In this document: positions 27,501 to 38,900 of the stretch, piece after piece
Position numbering within the stretch: position 1 is the stretch's first letter
How the letters are laid out: each line of letters begins with the position of its first letter
DNA from: Sitta carolinensis
Lineage: Eukaryota; Chordata; Aves; Passeriformes; Sittidae
DNA length: 64,000 bases
Assembly: GCA_032173965.1 (NCBI GenBank)
Contig: CM063284.1
Coordinates: 101,308,410-101,372,409, forward strand
Reading direction: 5' to 3'
Notes under the pieces: generated by a model
Told to the model about the DNA's origin: nothing
Database searches by the model: none
The model's input: only the letters and a program-made list of their open reading frames with translations
Made by a program: the position numbers and the translations under genes

Positions 27501-28066
27501 AACTTTAGCAGAAGGGCATTAGTGACAGCCCTCGCTTTGCCGTCAGGGTCGGAGCAACAGAGGCCACAAGGCCGTAAAGGAAACTGCTCAGGCTCCAGGC
27601 CTCTGAGCCGCGCCGCCTCACCGACCCCACTGCTGAGTCCCAGGGCCGCTTTGCTGTCCCTGCTCGGGGCGGCAGGCCCTCTACAGCCCCAGCCCCCGCG
27701 GGGAGGGCCCCTCAGGCAGAGGACGGGCCGAGCAGCCATGCCCCCCACTCCCTCCGCGCCGGCCCCCGCCACCTCCCTCCTCGCCACTTCCCTCTCCTTC
27801 TCCCGGTGTGCTGTCACCCGGAGTGTCCTCAGCCCCCCTACCAGGCCAGGAGGGGCCACGCCGCCTCCATGGGGCAGGAGCGCCGGGCGGCCCGGACAGC
27901 GAGGTGCCGAGCTGGCAGCCACTCGCCAGCCACTCGCCAGCCACTCGCCAGCGACCCTCCCCCCCCCCGCTCCCAAGCCCGCACCCTCCGCCCCGCTGCC
28001 CTCCGCTCACTATTTCTCCGCTTTCGCGATGTGCTCCAGCGCCTCGTTAATCTTCTGGGCCGCCAT
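18422..28066 (-). CDS. NAPG: Gamma-SNAP (N-ethylmaleimide-sensitive factor attachment protein gamma), complete 12-exon coding region
   Basis: Twelve exons join in phase into 314 residues (human is 312, from memory). All eleven introns are GT-AG, 137 to about 2,094 nt long. The start is ATG at 28066-28064 in a good context (G at -3, G at +4); the stop is TAG at 18424-18422. Recognisable segments are the N-terminus MAAQKINEALEHIAKAEKYL, the block around FHAAKAYEQAGMMLKEMQ (residues 72-89), NYPTCYK (189-195), VVPGGGIKKKSP (274-285) and the acidic tail DEEEDEYSGGLC (303-314). SNAP proteins are cytosolic all-helical, TPR-like adaptors that recruit the ATPase NSF to SNARE complexes for disassembly after membrane fusion; gamma-SNAP is the divergent member of the family. 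There is no signal peptide or membrane segment, as expected. No frameshift or premature stop was found, so the gene looks functional. Identification is by recalled similarity, not a database search. Confidence 0.97.
19524..19653 (-). CDS. NAPG: NAPG coding exon 11
   Basis: 130 nt, residues 222-265. It contains IPGFNGSEDCAALEQLLEGY, the Asp/Gln-rich DQQDQDQVSEVCNSPLF and KYMDND. The donor is GTAAGT and the acceptor TTTCAG. Confidence 0.96.
20399..20478 (-). CDS. NAPG: NAPG coding exon 10
   Basis: 80 nt, residues 196-221 plus two bases: KTIAQVLVHLHRNDYVAAER then CVRESY. The acceptor follows repeated TTTG units (TTTGTTTGTTTAG); the donor is GTAAGT. Confidence 0.96.
20986..21064 (-). CDS. NAPG: NAPG coding exon 9
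   Basis: 79 nt, residues 169-195: RLDEAALSLQKEKSIYKEIE then NYPTCYK. The acceptor is TTTTTAG after a T-rich tract and the donor GTAAAT. Confidence 0.96.
21907..21977 (-). CDS. NAPG: NAPG coding exon 8
   Basis: 71 nt, residues 146-168 plus two bases: NEERLRQALEMLGKASRLLV then RGR. The acceptor is CTCTAG and the donor GTATAG. Confidence 0.96.
22645..22711 (-). CDS. NAPG: NAPG coding exon 7
   Basis: 67 nt, residues 123-145: KLIENVSPEKAVQLYQQAAS then VFE. The preceding intron is the shortest in the gene (137 nt). The acceptor is TTACAG and the donor GTAAGT. Confidence 0.96.
22849..22958 (-). CDS. NAPG: NAPG coding exon 6
   Basis: 110 nt, residues 87-122 plus two bases. It encodes EMQRLPEAVQLIEKASMMYL followed by ENGTPDTAA and ALERAG. 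The donor is GTGAGT; the acceptor is a TTGTAG. Confidence 0.96.
23427..23457 (-). CDS. NAPG: NAPG coding exon 5
   Basis: 31 nt, again very short. It completes Lys76 and encodes AYEQAGMMLK, ending at residue 86 in phase 0. The acceptor is CTCTGCAG and the donor GTATTC. Confidence 0.94.
24025..24042 (-). CDS. NAPG: NAPG coding exon 4 (18-nt microexon)
   Basis: Only 18 nt between a CCAG acceptor and a perfect GTAAGT donor. It completes Ala70 and encodes LFHAA plus two bases of Lys76. Without it the family motif NNK/RALFHAAKAYEQAG would be broken, so it is a genuine exon. Its length is a multiple of three and both flanking introns are phase 2. Confidence 0.93.
24633..24717 (-). CDS. NAPG: NAPG coding exon 3
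   Basis: 85 nt, residues 42-69 plus two bases of codon 70. It reads VAFKNAKQFDQAREACLREA and on to HENNK. The acceptor is CTTGCAG and the donor GTATCT, which is a weaker match than the gene's other donors. Confidence 0.95.
25849..25916 (-). CDS. NAPG: NAPG coding exon 2
   Basis: 68 nt completing Tyr19 and running to residue 41 plus one base. It encodes LKTGFLKWKPDYDSAATEYG, the highly conserved first helical hairpin region. The acceptor is TTTTAG and the donor GTATGT. Confidence 0.96.
27253..27484 (+). mobile_element. CR1 LINE 3' fragment in NAPG intron 1
   Basis: Reads AGGAGAGGTTTAGGAGGGAC, AGAAATTCTTCACAGAAAGA, GGTTGGATTCGATCATCTTA and ends TTCCAACCTAACTGATTCTGTGA. It is antisense to NAPG. 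It is relatively well preserved and carries the GTTGACAGAGTAGTGTTAGGTCA block of one avian CR1 subfamily. It abuts the CpG island. Confidence 0.92.
27914..27953. repeat. 11-bp tandem repeat in NAPG intron 1
   Basis: About three and a half near-perfect copies of a CCACTCGCCAG unit, some 60-100 bp inside intron 1 and within the CpG island. It is a short GC-rich minisatellite and may vary between individuals. Confidence 0.85.
28011..28066 (-). CDS. NAPG: NAPG coding exon 1
   Basis: 56 nt encoding residues 1-18 plus two bases of codon 19. The donor is GTGAGC immediately below 28011. The exon lies inside the CpG island. The 5' UTR extends above 28066, but the transcription start cannot be fixed from sequence. 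Confidence 0.95.
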
Positions 28067-28316
28067 CTCGCCAGGGCGGTGGGCCGGGCTCGGCCACGTT
28101 CCTCCGCCTCCCTGCGCTGCGGCTACGGAACAGCGCAGGGATCACCGGCACCGGGAGGAGCGGCCCGGTCTCCGCCTGCTCCCCGCGCCTGCGCCGGGCC
28201 CGCAGCCGCGGCTGGAGTGCCGCGAGTGCACGGAACGGTGCGGGCCGGCCGCGGAGTGCCAGGTGTGCCCGGAGTGTGCTTGGCCTACAGAAGGTTTTTA
28301 AAAGACAATCATAAGG

Positions 28317-28610
28317 AATCCTAGAATCGTTAGGCTTGGAAGGGGCCTCTGGAGATTATCTAATCCACCCCTCCTGCCAAGCAGGCTAACCTAGAGTAGG
28401 AGACACAAGAACGTGTCCAGATGGGTTGTGAATGTCTTCAGAGAGGGAGGCTCTACGACCTCCCTGGGCAGCCTGCTCTAGTGCTCTGCCACCCTCAGTG
28501 TGAAGTTCTTTCTCATATTGAGGTGAAGCTTCCTGCATTTTGTGGCCATTGCTCCTCATCCTGTTACTAAGCACCACCGAAAAGAGCCTGGTACCATCCT
28601 CTTGACACCC
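28317..28610 (-). mobile_element. CR1 LINE 3' fragment just upstream of NAPG
   Basis: Starts AATCCTAGAATCGTTAGGCT (antisense of the CR1 3' end), passes through GAGGCTCTACGACCTCCCTG and AGCACCACCGAAAAGAGCCT, and stops at CCTCTTGACACCC. The 3' terminus lies about 250 bp upstream of the NAPG start codon and bounds the promoter region. Confidence 0.93.
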
Positions 28611-28780
28611 TGTTGTTTTCACCAACACTGAGTCAGAAGGTCATGCCTCAACAGAACCGCCTCTGGAGGCTTCCTGAAGGCAGGGCATGCAGTGCTGCTC
28701 AGACTTTGGCCTCTGAGTTGTGCGCTGGTAACAAAACTGACCTCCTTTTCAAAACTCTGGGAAATGCAAGTCTTGCTCAT

Positions 28781-29010
28781 TCCTGTTCTGGGCTGTGTCC
28801 TGTTCTGGGCTGTGTCCAGTTCTGAGCTCCTCATTACAAGAAAGACAAAGAGCTACTGAAACTGGTCCAGCAGAGGCCACAAAGACCAAGCATCTCTCTT
28901 ATGAGGAGAGACTGGGAGCTGGGCCTGTTTAGTCTGAAAATGGAGAGGGGATCCCATCAATACATACAAAGATCTCAAAGGGGGGTGTCTCCAGCCGGGC
29001 TGGCACAGAG
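28781..29010 (+). mobile_element. CR1 LINE internal segment, opposite orientation to the neighbouring copy
   Basis: Reads GTCCAGTTCTGAGCTCCTCA, GTCCAGCAGAGGCCACAAAG, GAGGAGAGACTGGGAGCTGG and ATCTCAAAGGGGGGTGTC, a sense CR1 segment. It fades at the consensus point where the copy at 28317-28610 begins. It contains a perfect 17-bp tandem duplication (28781-28797 and 28798-28814). Confidence 0.85.
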
Positions 29011-29362
29011 ATCTGATGTACAAGGTATGAGTGGTGGCTAAGCACACCAGAGTTGCTGACACAAGCCACACGATCAGGCAAGATACCCGAATTGTACACT
29101 CAGTAATTGAATCAAAAATGCTAAAGTCTCTATTATCACTTGTATGTCCAGCTTCCTTGATGCATTTGTTTTGTTAATGTGAAACATCCCTGAAAAACAG
29201 AAGACCAGTCATTGAGCCCAGGAAGGTATTTCTTCTCCAAACTTGGACATCATTATTTTATTTCATTGAACAAGTGAAGTATTTATCAACACACGAGAGA
29301 GAAAGCAAAGCAAGAACCTGGTTAAATTTGCAGAACTTCCCAGAGCCTAGAAGTCATTGAAA

Positions 29363-29417
29363 TGATTGTTATGGGTCCCTTCCAACTCAATATTCTGTAA
29401 TGCTGTGATTCTCTGAA
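29363..29417 (+). mobile_element. Short CR1 3' tail fragment
   Basis: GGGTCCCTTCCAACTCAATA followed by TTCTGTAATGCTGTGATTCT matches only the last ~50 bp of CR1 in sense orientation. An extreme 5' truncation. Confidence 0.75.
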
Positions 29418-32400
29418 AGTCCATACTGTTTACAGGAATCAGAACTTTACAAGTTTCTACATCAAACTGGGAAAAGAAGCAATATTTATGTGATTTGTAT
29501 TACTCTAGGTAGCCATAAAAATCACAAGTCTGAATGGCTTTCCCTTCTTTTTCCTTTTCCCACATTCCCTTGATGACACAGACACTGAATTTTCTGACTT
29601 TGGTTCTTGCATTGCACTTGAGAGGTTATCATCTATTGCAGATGGTGGAAAATACACACTAAATCTTAAGTACTATTATTCTGTGTCCTAGATCAAAGTA
29701 GGGAAAAAGGTTGTAGAGAGTTTTTCTGCTTTCAAAAGCAGATGAGTTGTCACAGGAGTACTGGGAGAAAATAGCTAGTCTTGCATAATACAAACACAAA
29801 AAAGGTTTTTGGCAAGCACTCAGTGGTAGCAGGTACAAAGCAGAGGAAGCTGTGATCGGAAAGATTCCTGTGTCATCACGTCTGTATTTTCTTTCCCTCA
29901 TAATGTCAGCCAGGATAGATCTGGCCATATAGTTATGAGCTTGCTGCAGTGCCTTTCAAATAAACTTGTTTTAACTGGGAAAATTAAATCCTAGACAGCA
30001 GCATTGAATGGCATCTCAGACTGTTGTTTTGAAGCACAGAACTAATGACTTAGAATTTGTGCATTTGTTTTTCCTAGGGCTTCTGACCTGCTCTGTTCCC
30101 TGGGTTGTAAATATCTGTTCACTTTCTAGTGAAACTGCACGTGTGCACTGTCTGGTTACACTTTATACTGGAATGACCAGATGAAAGATTTCCAACACTA
30201 GTATTAAATGAAATAGGATATTCTTGGGTAGCTTTTATTTTGTAGGCATGGAACCTCTAGAGATTTTACATCTGGGAAGGATCATATCACAGCATCTGGT
30301 GTTTGGCTGTGAATTAGAATTTGGTGCTGAAAAATGACCAGGTACAATGTGAGAAAAAATTTACAGAGATAATAGTTGGAGTGACAAAGATGTGAACTCC
30401 GTAAATAGCTGTATTAGTAGAAGTCATTGATCATTAGCCAGTCCTCATCTGCCCATGACTACACTTTGCAGAAGTTTCCGTCTTCTGTCTAAGCATTTCT
30501 TCATGCACACCATTGCAAAGCTATGAGAAAGATGGTGCGTAAGCTTTACAATTCATTTGTTTTAAATGGGTTAAAATGCACCTGTGTAAGACTTCATTGG
30601 GATAGCCTCTGGCTACAGTCTGGAGGCAAGCACCTGGAGACAGCACCTTCCACTATTATGGCTGGGTCCCCCCACAGCCCTGGCAGGACAGGGCTGGGTT
30701 TCCTTTGGAGAGCTGTTGTTAGTTATATGAAAATATCAATACAACCATAGCTAAAATTTGTTTCTTAATTAACTCTAACTTTTCTATAAATATGTTGTAT
30801 TCTTTCAGAAAGTCAGGACGGACTGCAGTGAAATGTACTTTAAATCTGCTGCCAAATCCTATCTGCTATTCCAATGGATCTGGAAGGTGAATTTAAGTTT
30901 TCCTAGATCTGGATTTCTCACCTCTGTCTGGTACCCTTTTATGGCAGCAGAACATGGAAAGTTCTGCCTTGTAATTTATTAGTGTCTGAAATTGGAGTCA
31001 TAACTACAATACAGGTCCACCACCATGCTGAGGAAATTATCTGGAGGAAAGGAGAGGGATCTGCATATTTCTTCTCCCAGACAGACTGGGCCATCACTAA
31101 TGGTCTAATGTAGAGTTGGGTCAGACAAATTTTGGCCCATAATATACACAAAAATGTGCCCTGTGATCACTTCAATCCAGTGCCAGCACCTCAGTGCTCT
31201 GGTATCTTTCCTTTTCCTGTCTTCAGCATTAAATCCATATAACTCATTTGTCTTTCAGACATTACTGTCTTTATGGATATGTCAGAAAGCACTCTGAGGG
31301 CAGAAAAATTAATAAAGACTTGGTTTCTGTAGATTTGTGTCTCCCTACTGATTGTCTTTAATTAAATAGCAGAGGACTGCAGTGTGAGCATGCCTTGTAT
31401 TAGATGTCAGAGAATAAAGAGAGAGGCATTATAAATATCCCAAATGGGGGAAGGTGGTAATGTCTACTTGGATTTCCAGATTCATTGGACATGAGAGAGG
31501 AGGAGGGTGTTCTGGTAAGATGAGCCAATGTGAATCATTCATAATGCCTTCCACACTAATTGTTGAACATACATAATTTACATGCTCCTATTGAGGTTAA
31601 GTAAGGTGGCCTGTCCACATAGGTAAGGCAGATTGATTTTATCAGTAAGTAGTAAGGTGATTCATCATGATTATCAAGACCCTTTGAGTCCCTACCTACT
31701 ATTCTCCTGATCTCCTCTGCTTCCAAAAAGAATCAATTTCCCTCAGTCACGACAACACTCAAATTGTAATTTATTTAAAGTCAAATTAGTTTTATACAAT
31801 ACTTAATGTATGACTCACAAATAAATCTACAGTATTTACAGATGTGAAAATTTCTTCTGGAGGAGAGTTGAGTCACCTCTTCCTTTTGGGGTTTTGAAAG
31901 CTCAAGGCTGGATAGTTGCCACCACATGACTTCCACATGCTCTGATGGGAATCTGACCAACTCGGTGTTTTTGGCATTTATCACCTCCTACACCTGCTCC
32001 TTGATACTTCTTTGTCTTCTCAGCCACTGCATCAGCAAGTGATGATAATTTGCTTACATACCTGATGGTTGTATGCACCACCAGTGCCTGACCCACCCTT
32101 AACAAATGCTTGTAGAGCTTGCTTTGTTGGTCTCAGAGCAGTTGTTGCTAATTTTGTATTTTCCACTGATGGCAATTCCACAGCCCTGACAACCTGTTGC
32201 AATTAAAAATATCTTCATTCTGCTGGTTACTAAATCTTGGAAAGATGACCTTTGGAGCAAAAAATTCCCATTCTGAGACTGGGATCTCACCGCAAAACCA
32301 CTTCTGGAATCACCTTGACTCCTTCTGGGTACCAATTTTTTACTGGGCTAGGCTCACAGTTTGTTGCCTAGGCTCTTCCTAGCTGGCTCTGTTCCCTCTG

Positions 32401-34305
32401 GCGATTTACCAAGCAGTCACACCTGCATGCAGAGAGGGCAGGAATATATGGTGTGGGCATGAATTGCTTAAGTCAATTGAAGTACCACATCATAAATGTG
32501 TAATCATAGTTTTACTTTAGCTTCTCTTCCTGTTGATGAAGCAACTTGCTCAAGATAGAGCACATACATAATTTAAAAACATGACACCTTTTCTGCTTTG
32601 GCTTTGCAATTCCAGAACCTCTGGAAGCATCTTCTGTTATTCTTCATTCTCCCTTCTTTCTGAATTGCTCTCTACGGAAAACTCTCACATCAGAATCTCC
32701 TGGTAGAAAGCCAGGTATCCTCCGACACGATCCATGCGGTGTTAATGGCTTTTGATGGATCTTCCATTGCTTTGCAGCATTAATCCACAAGATGCTCAGT
32801 GCCTCATGGAATGACGTGTAGCATCAGTCCTCTCATCAAGAGGCATTCATAACTTGACATGAGCATGTATCCTTCACTTTTTCACTGAAATACTGTTTGA
32901 AATAGATCCCAAAACAGAGGCAGGAAAACATAACCGTTTTCATTGGCTTTGAAAGCATAACTAGATTTTTCCACTTTTCTATAGGATTGCCAAATTTCAT
33001 AATGACTGGTTCTTCCAGGTGTCAGCTTCTACTCTATACCCATGAACAGGGAAGTGAGATCACTAATGCCCAATAAAATCAATAAGGCTGTCCTTATTCA
33101 AGGATATCAATAAGCTTTTGATCACTTTTATTGACAGCATAGTTTTGCACACCTGAAGCAAGATTTACAAGGAAGGGATAACTTTTTTGTTTGTTTTTAA
33201 TTGGCTTAACCTTTTCCCACATTGTTTTCCTTAGTCTGCTTCAGAAGAGCGTTACATAGATCTTCTAGCCTCCTAGGTAGAACCAGAAATGCAAGCCTGG
33301 ACAGAAGCTGCTACACAGTGCTTTCTTCATTAGAACTATGGATGAGACAAAATACAGAGCAGTCCCAGTTGCTAGGTTTTGTATCACATGGCAGCATGGA
33401 GTTAAAGAAAACATCTGCTGCATTCCCCCAATGTTTTATTTGTCAGCATAAAATTTTTTCTGAGATTAATTGCTTTGGTCATGTATGTGAACATCCTACC
33501 TCGTGACACCATTGTTTAGATAATATCAAAGTCTATTTCCCCCTGTAGAGCAGTCAGTTCTCCCACTCTGAATTGTTATTTACATCCTCTGTTATGCTGC
33601 TGCAGTATATGTCTGCAACAGCCAAAACTGTGCACTTTTGTACATCTTTTCTAATGACCTGATTATCAAAACTGGTGAGGCAATGACATGGGAGTGCAGC
33701 TGAAGGCCTCCCAAGGTACTGAACTCAGATCCATGGGCAGCTTAGTGCCTGAGAAGAGAAGCTCTATTGTTCTCCATGTAAACATCAGAAGTAAAGAAAA
33801 TAAACCTTCCAGTTCATTTAACACTGTTAAAGTTGGTGATTCTTACTGTCAAACATAGTGGCGAGCTAGTTTCTAAAATAATAAAGGAGAATTTGGTAGC
33901 AGGATTCCATTTGATTGAGTGGCCTAAAGACTCTTTATCCCTACATGGATTACATCTGTACATTAGATCTTGGTCTCTAGATAAAGGTAGCAAAAATCTC
34001 CTTTAGAGTTTCATCTGTGGACTGGAGAAAATCTCCTTCAAGTCACAATAGTGACTGGAATTTTTATTCTCCAATAAAAAAATCAAACACCTCTAGCACC
34101 TCTATGTGCTATTCAAAGCTCTAATAGTTCAGTGGACTGCTTCATGCAGATACACTCTAATGTGCAGTTTGGGTTCACTGGTCATTACAAACTTTTGAAA
34201 ATCTGTTTAGAAGGGTTAAACAAGACATTCACAAAGTGCATTCCTACTAGTCTTAACTGTAGCCTGTTGTCTAGATTTAAAGCTTTTTTATGAATTTCTT
34301 TCCAG
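29418..34305. other. No gene recognised upstream of NAPG
   Basis: AT-rich, short chance frames only; no repeat recognised by eye. Confidence 0.6.
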
Positions 34306-34353
<48 letters not shown>

Positions 34354-34367
34354 AGAGAGAGAGAGAA
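34306..34367. repeat. Poly(A) run of about 45 followed by (GA)n
   Basis: An uninterrupted A run to 34350, then a GA dinucleotide tract to 34367. Likely length-polymorphic. No retroposed gene copy was seen upstream. Confidence 0.92.
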
Positions 34368-35465
34368 AGACATGAAAACCTAGGCAAACATTAGGCATTT
34401 TATGTCATTGTCCCACCAGAGCTTAGATTTCTCTTCCAGTAGGCCAGTAGTAGTTAAAAATGACTGTATTGTAAACAGCCCTTTTGAGTTAATGACCATA
34501 ATTTAGAAGAGAGTGAATATCTTGGTTCATTCAGAATAGTTGGCTGTAGCCCATTCATGAATTTCCCTTGAAATATAGAAATAAATATTGAAATAAACTT
34601 TAGCAAACATAATTTCCTTTTCTCTAGACCTAAGTCACATGTATTTTCCCATACTTAATTAGAGCTTTGTATTCACCTTAATCCTGTAAACCAGAATACT
34701 TTAAATTCATTCAGTTCAAATAATCCACCATTTTTGTGTGACTTATTTTGATAAAAACTCAAATTTGTTTTCTGTTCCAGAATAGACCATTCATTACTCT
34801 AGTGCATGTAGAACAGAACTCAGAGATGTTTTTCTCATGAAAAGAAAATGTTTAGTGTTTTGTAAAAATAATTTTAAATATCCTATCCTTGGGCTGTCCA
34901 AAGATATGTAATTAATCTGTTTCTCATATGCTAAAATCATGTGAACATAGTGAATTCTCTTAAATGTAATTACCATTAATGTCATATCCTCTGAAAACAC
35001 AAGTGGGAAAATTTCAATCCAGATGAATCAAAACCTTCTTGTAAAATTCATATTCTTTATGTTTACTCTTAGTGTGGGAAATTAATTTTTGAAAATGGGG
35101 GTTGGTCTCCACTTTTATTTTGAAGAATTATAGGGTAAATCAACTACAAAGTCTTCCTTTTAAGCTTCAAAATGTATCTTCTTGTCTCTAAACCTGTTTC
35201 CCAAAGAGCAATTCCTGAACTTACAGATCTGCTTCCCCTGCACAGATAATCAATGAAGACTACAGAATGACCTACAGAGAAGGAAAGGTAACTCAAGGTA
35301 GCATTTTCCTACAGTTCTGCCAGATCTTCCTTGCAATGGATGTGTTTCTTACAAGCCATTCTGTCTTTCAGTGTTGCAGAGCACAGCGCCATGCCCAGCT
35401 TCTGTGCATTTTTCTTTCTACCTCCTACATTTTTTACACTGTTCTCTCTTTCTTTTCCCTCTTGT
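34368..35465. other. No feature recognised
   Basis: AT-rich spacer between the poly(A)/GA tract and the 35.5-kb CR1 copy. Confidence 0.6.
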
Positions 35466-35981
35466 CCTCTGCTCAGCTCTGGTGAGACCCCACCAGCAGC
35501 GCTGCATCCAGCTCGGGGGGCCCCAGCATAGGAAGGGCAACAACGTGTTGGAGCAGAGGCCACCAAGATGACAAGAGGGATGGAGCACCTCATCCATGAG
35601 GAAAGATTGATAGAATTGAATTTGTTCAGCCTGGAGAAGAGAAGGCTTTAGTGACTTAACTGTGGCTTTCTGGTACCTGAAGGAAGCCTGAAGGAAAGAT
35701 GGAGAGGGACTTTTCATGAGGGTGTGTAGTGACAGGACAAGGGGGAATGGATTCAGACTGAAAAATATTAGGTTTACATTAGAGATTAAGAGTAATTTTT
35801 TTCCATTTGAGTGTGGTGAGGCACTGGAACAGGTTTCCCAGAGAAGCTGTGGGTGCCCCGTCCTGTGAAGTGTTCAAAGCCAGGTTGGTCTGGTGAAAAG
35901 TGTCTCTGCCCATGTCCCCGGGAGTTGTGATTAGATGATCTGGAATCTCTTCCAACACCAGCCATTCTTTGATTCTATAAT
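35466..35981 (+). mobile_element. CR1 LINE 3' fragment, about 515 bp
   Basis: Reads CTCTGGTGAGACCCCACCAG, GTTCAGCCTGGAGAAGAGAA, GGCACTGGAACAGGTTTCCC and ends TTCCAACACCAGCCATTCTTTGATTCTAT. Covers the end of the CR1 ORF2 region and the 3' UTR; no intact ORF remains. Confidence 0.92.
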
Positions 35982-38900
35982 AAAAATCATAAACGATACT
36001 TACAACAACAAATAAATAACTGATATTTATGATGACTATCACTGAAAAATGATGTAACCAAGACAGAGCTAGTGACAAGATTTTGGTGCTTGATACAGTG
36101 GCAAGTGGAATTCAACAATCCATGCTGTATAAATGTGAGAGGACAGGAGCTTGGCATTCCCTTCTGGAGCTCAGTCTTGTCGATGTAGGTCAATAAATTG
36201 TCTGTCAGATGTAATGGCTGTTGTAATGAAGCCTAGCAAACACAGGAGGGCTCTATGTGAACACATATAAAGAACTCTTCAGGTTGGTGCCAGACAGGAG
36301 TGGTATGTTCTGGTGTTACATAACCTTAAATTAATTTGCAATGTAGTTTAAAGTAGCAAAAGATTATGCTATGAAATTACCATCTTGGTTTAGGTATGTA
36401 TGGGTTTATATATAAGCATTGTCTCTGTGCAGGAGCATGAAAATATAAAATAAATCCTGTAAACTCCAGATGAAGGGGACTATTATGAAACAAATGAAAT
36501 AAAATTCCTGATTTTGACATTTCTGCTAAATTTATCTGTTCTTTATGAAAAAGATTTAGGTTTAGCTGTCATAGATATATTTCGGTATATCACAAACTGG
36601 CTTCTGACAGGAAAAAAATGGTCTCTTTCCTTGATTTTACATTACAAATCCTAATTTTTCCATATTGCTACCATGGAAACAAATGGGGAGTAAAGACAGT
36701 AAATGGTACAAAAAGCCACTATTGCATAATGGGGTTTGGTCATTCCTGCACAGAGACAAATAGGCTTTCACAATAGGGCTCTGCTGCAGCACAGCCATGT
36801 CACTGCAACTCCCTTGGGGCAGGGACTGGGCCTGCCTGTGCCAGTGTGTAGCTCATGGCAAACTGCTTGTGGCGAGGCCTCTGGCTCTTTTTGAGGAGTA
36901 GGGCTGTGCAGCCATTCAGCATCAGCTGTGTCACACGAGCCAAAGCAAACGTGTCTCACATCAGGCAGTGCCCTGAGAGAGGGTGGGTATCTCCTCACTG
37001 CCTAGCATCCCTTTCCCACCACCCCTTTCACAGAACAATTCTGGGAGAACAGAGAGTCAATAAAATCTGACAATAATGTGGCAGCCCGTGCACAAAGAAG
37101 GATCTCTCCAGTTCTCATGAGAACAGTGTGGGTGATGATTACCAATGACAGTAATAACAAGGAAAGGGAAGCCACAGATTCCTTGTCTGTCTGCAGATGC
37201 TCACCTGTGAAAGAATGTTTCTTTCCTGGAGCTAGGGTGCTGCTCTGGACTTTACACAGGAGATGTCATGGGCTTGTTCCCACCCATCATCCATGACTGT
37301 CTACATACAAGGTAAGGAATTTTATTCCAACATTTATTACCTTCAAAAGAAAAACACTGTATGTGAAGCATAAAGACACTGAGTTGGATTTTTCCTGCTC
37401 GAACTTGAGCATCTCACTGGAGATCTTATGGTAGGAGTGTTGTTCTGTTAGGCAGTTCCTGAAGCCAGTTGTAGTTCAGCTGCCTTACAATTGCACCATC
37501 TCATCTGTTGTTCAACAGACACTTCAGTAATGCAGACGTTAAAAATCAGATTATGTAAATCCAAGCTGATAGGAATAATGAAGGTGGCCTATTGACAGAA
37601 ACCTCAAGATCAAACTGTCTGGAAGAATCCACAGAAAGGACAAGTTCATTACCAAATCAGAAATCAAAGGTAAAATTACTCCATTAGGATGAAGAATTGT
37701 ACAAGACACTTGGATTGATCCTTTAGGACTTAATTATCTCAGTTCAGCTGTACACTAAAATTACACGTGAGTTGCTCCAGTAAGCAGTACCAGTTGTCAA
37801 GCCTATCACATTCTTATTGTAACGTTAATTGACTTTAGTGTTTAAATCTGTCATGTTAAGACCACCTCCAGAAGGCTGGTGGTTAAAGTTAGACTTTATT
37901 ATAACTGGGATGTTTTTTTGTTTTCCAGGGCTTTTCTTTTGCCAACAAGTACAAACCTACACTGACACAGCAAATGATGGATTAATTTATAAACCCTTTG
38001 GGAAGGAAAGTAAATTACAAAGGATTTCTGGAATGCAATTTTTAACCCAGATAATAATTTCATAGTCTATTTTTCCTTCTGAAAAAAATGCTTTTATTTA
38101 GTAGACACTGTTAATTGCCACTAGTAATCTTCAATATTTTCCTTTTCTTCTCCCTTCAGTGATAAAAGAGTATAGAATGTATTTCTAAAGGGACATGTAA
38201 CAGTTCTTCTAGGGATCAGTGGCACAAAGTACAGTTAATCTGCATGAAGAGATTAATTTCTTATGTTATAGACATGCTATTCCTGACAAGCAGGTTATCA
38301 TTTTCTTACAGTAATCAGTGTCACAAAAATAATTCAAGGCACACTTGCATGTGTACAAACAGAGTAACCAGACAATGATGGATCTTCAATTGCTGATTCA
38401 AGCTTTGAAATTGGAATTTCTGAAAAGATTGTTGCTAACTGAATGTGTGGATTTGTCTGACTACAAAAACAGGTCCCAACCTGCAAACTTTTGACCTATA
38501 TTTGGATGCAAATATCCTCCTACTTCAGCAAAGTTTGGATCAAGGTTCTGGGTTAAGTCTTAATTCAGGTCACCATATGTTCTTTCATTAGGATTATCAG
38601 GAAAAATGTTGGCTTGATACCAGGTTTTCCCTCTCAAAAGTTTGTTGCAAGGTCTGCTGAAGCATTCCAGATTGACTGCTGTACCTACATAATGGAAAAG
38701 ACCATATATTTTCTTCATGTGACTGCCCAGGAAGACAGGAAGAAAATTAGTGTTACTGCAGTACAGCTGTGGGTTTGCTAAGGAAATCTGGCCCACAGAC
38801 ACATTTATATAGCAGATCCCCCAATAGTTGCTTCCATTTAGATGAACCACAAATATCTTGGCATTCTAATATCTCCACAGCATATTAATCTCAGTTTGGG

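Larger units (their letters stand above)
27590..28275. promoter_or_regulatory. NAPG: CpG island covering the NAPG promoter, exon 1 and the start of intron 1
   Basis: GC- and CpG-rich in sharp contrast to the AT-rich flanks, with a GC box (GGGCGG at 28074-28079) next to the start codon and no obvious TATA box. This is typical of a constitutively expressed housekeeping gene, which fits gamma-SNAP. The region is also open in several reading frames, which is a composition effect and not evidence of another gene. Confidence 0.85.

Noticed and set aside
27420..28301. A 293-codon plus-strand open frame and several shorter ones over the NAPG promoter
   Set aside because: They span a CR1 tail, the CpG island and exon 1 in antisense. 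Stop codons are rare there because of GC content, and the peptide is low-complexity Pro/Ala/Arg with no family resemblance.
34306..34367. Poly(A) tail of a processed pseudogene
   Set aside because: No intronless gene-like sequence was found on its 5' side, and the following GA tract suits an expanded microsatellite.
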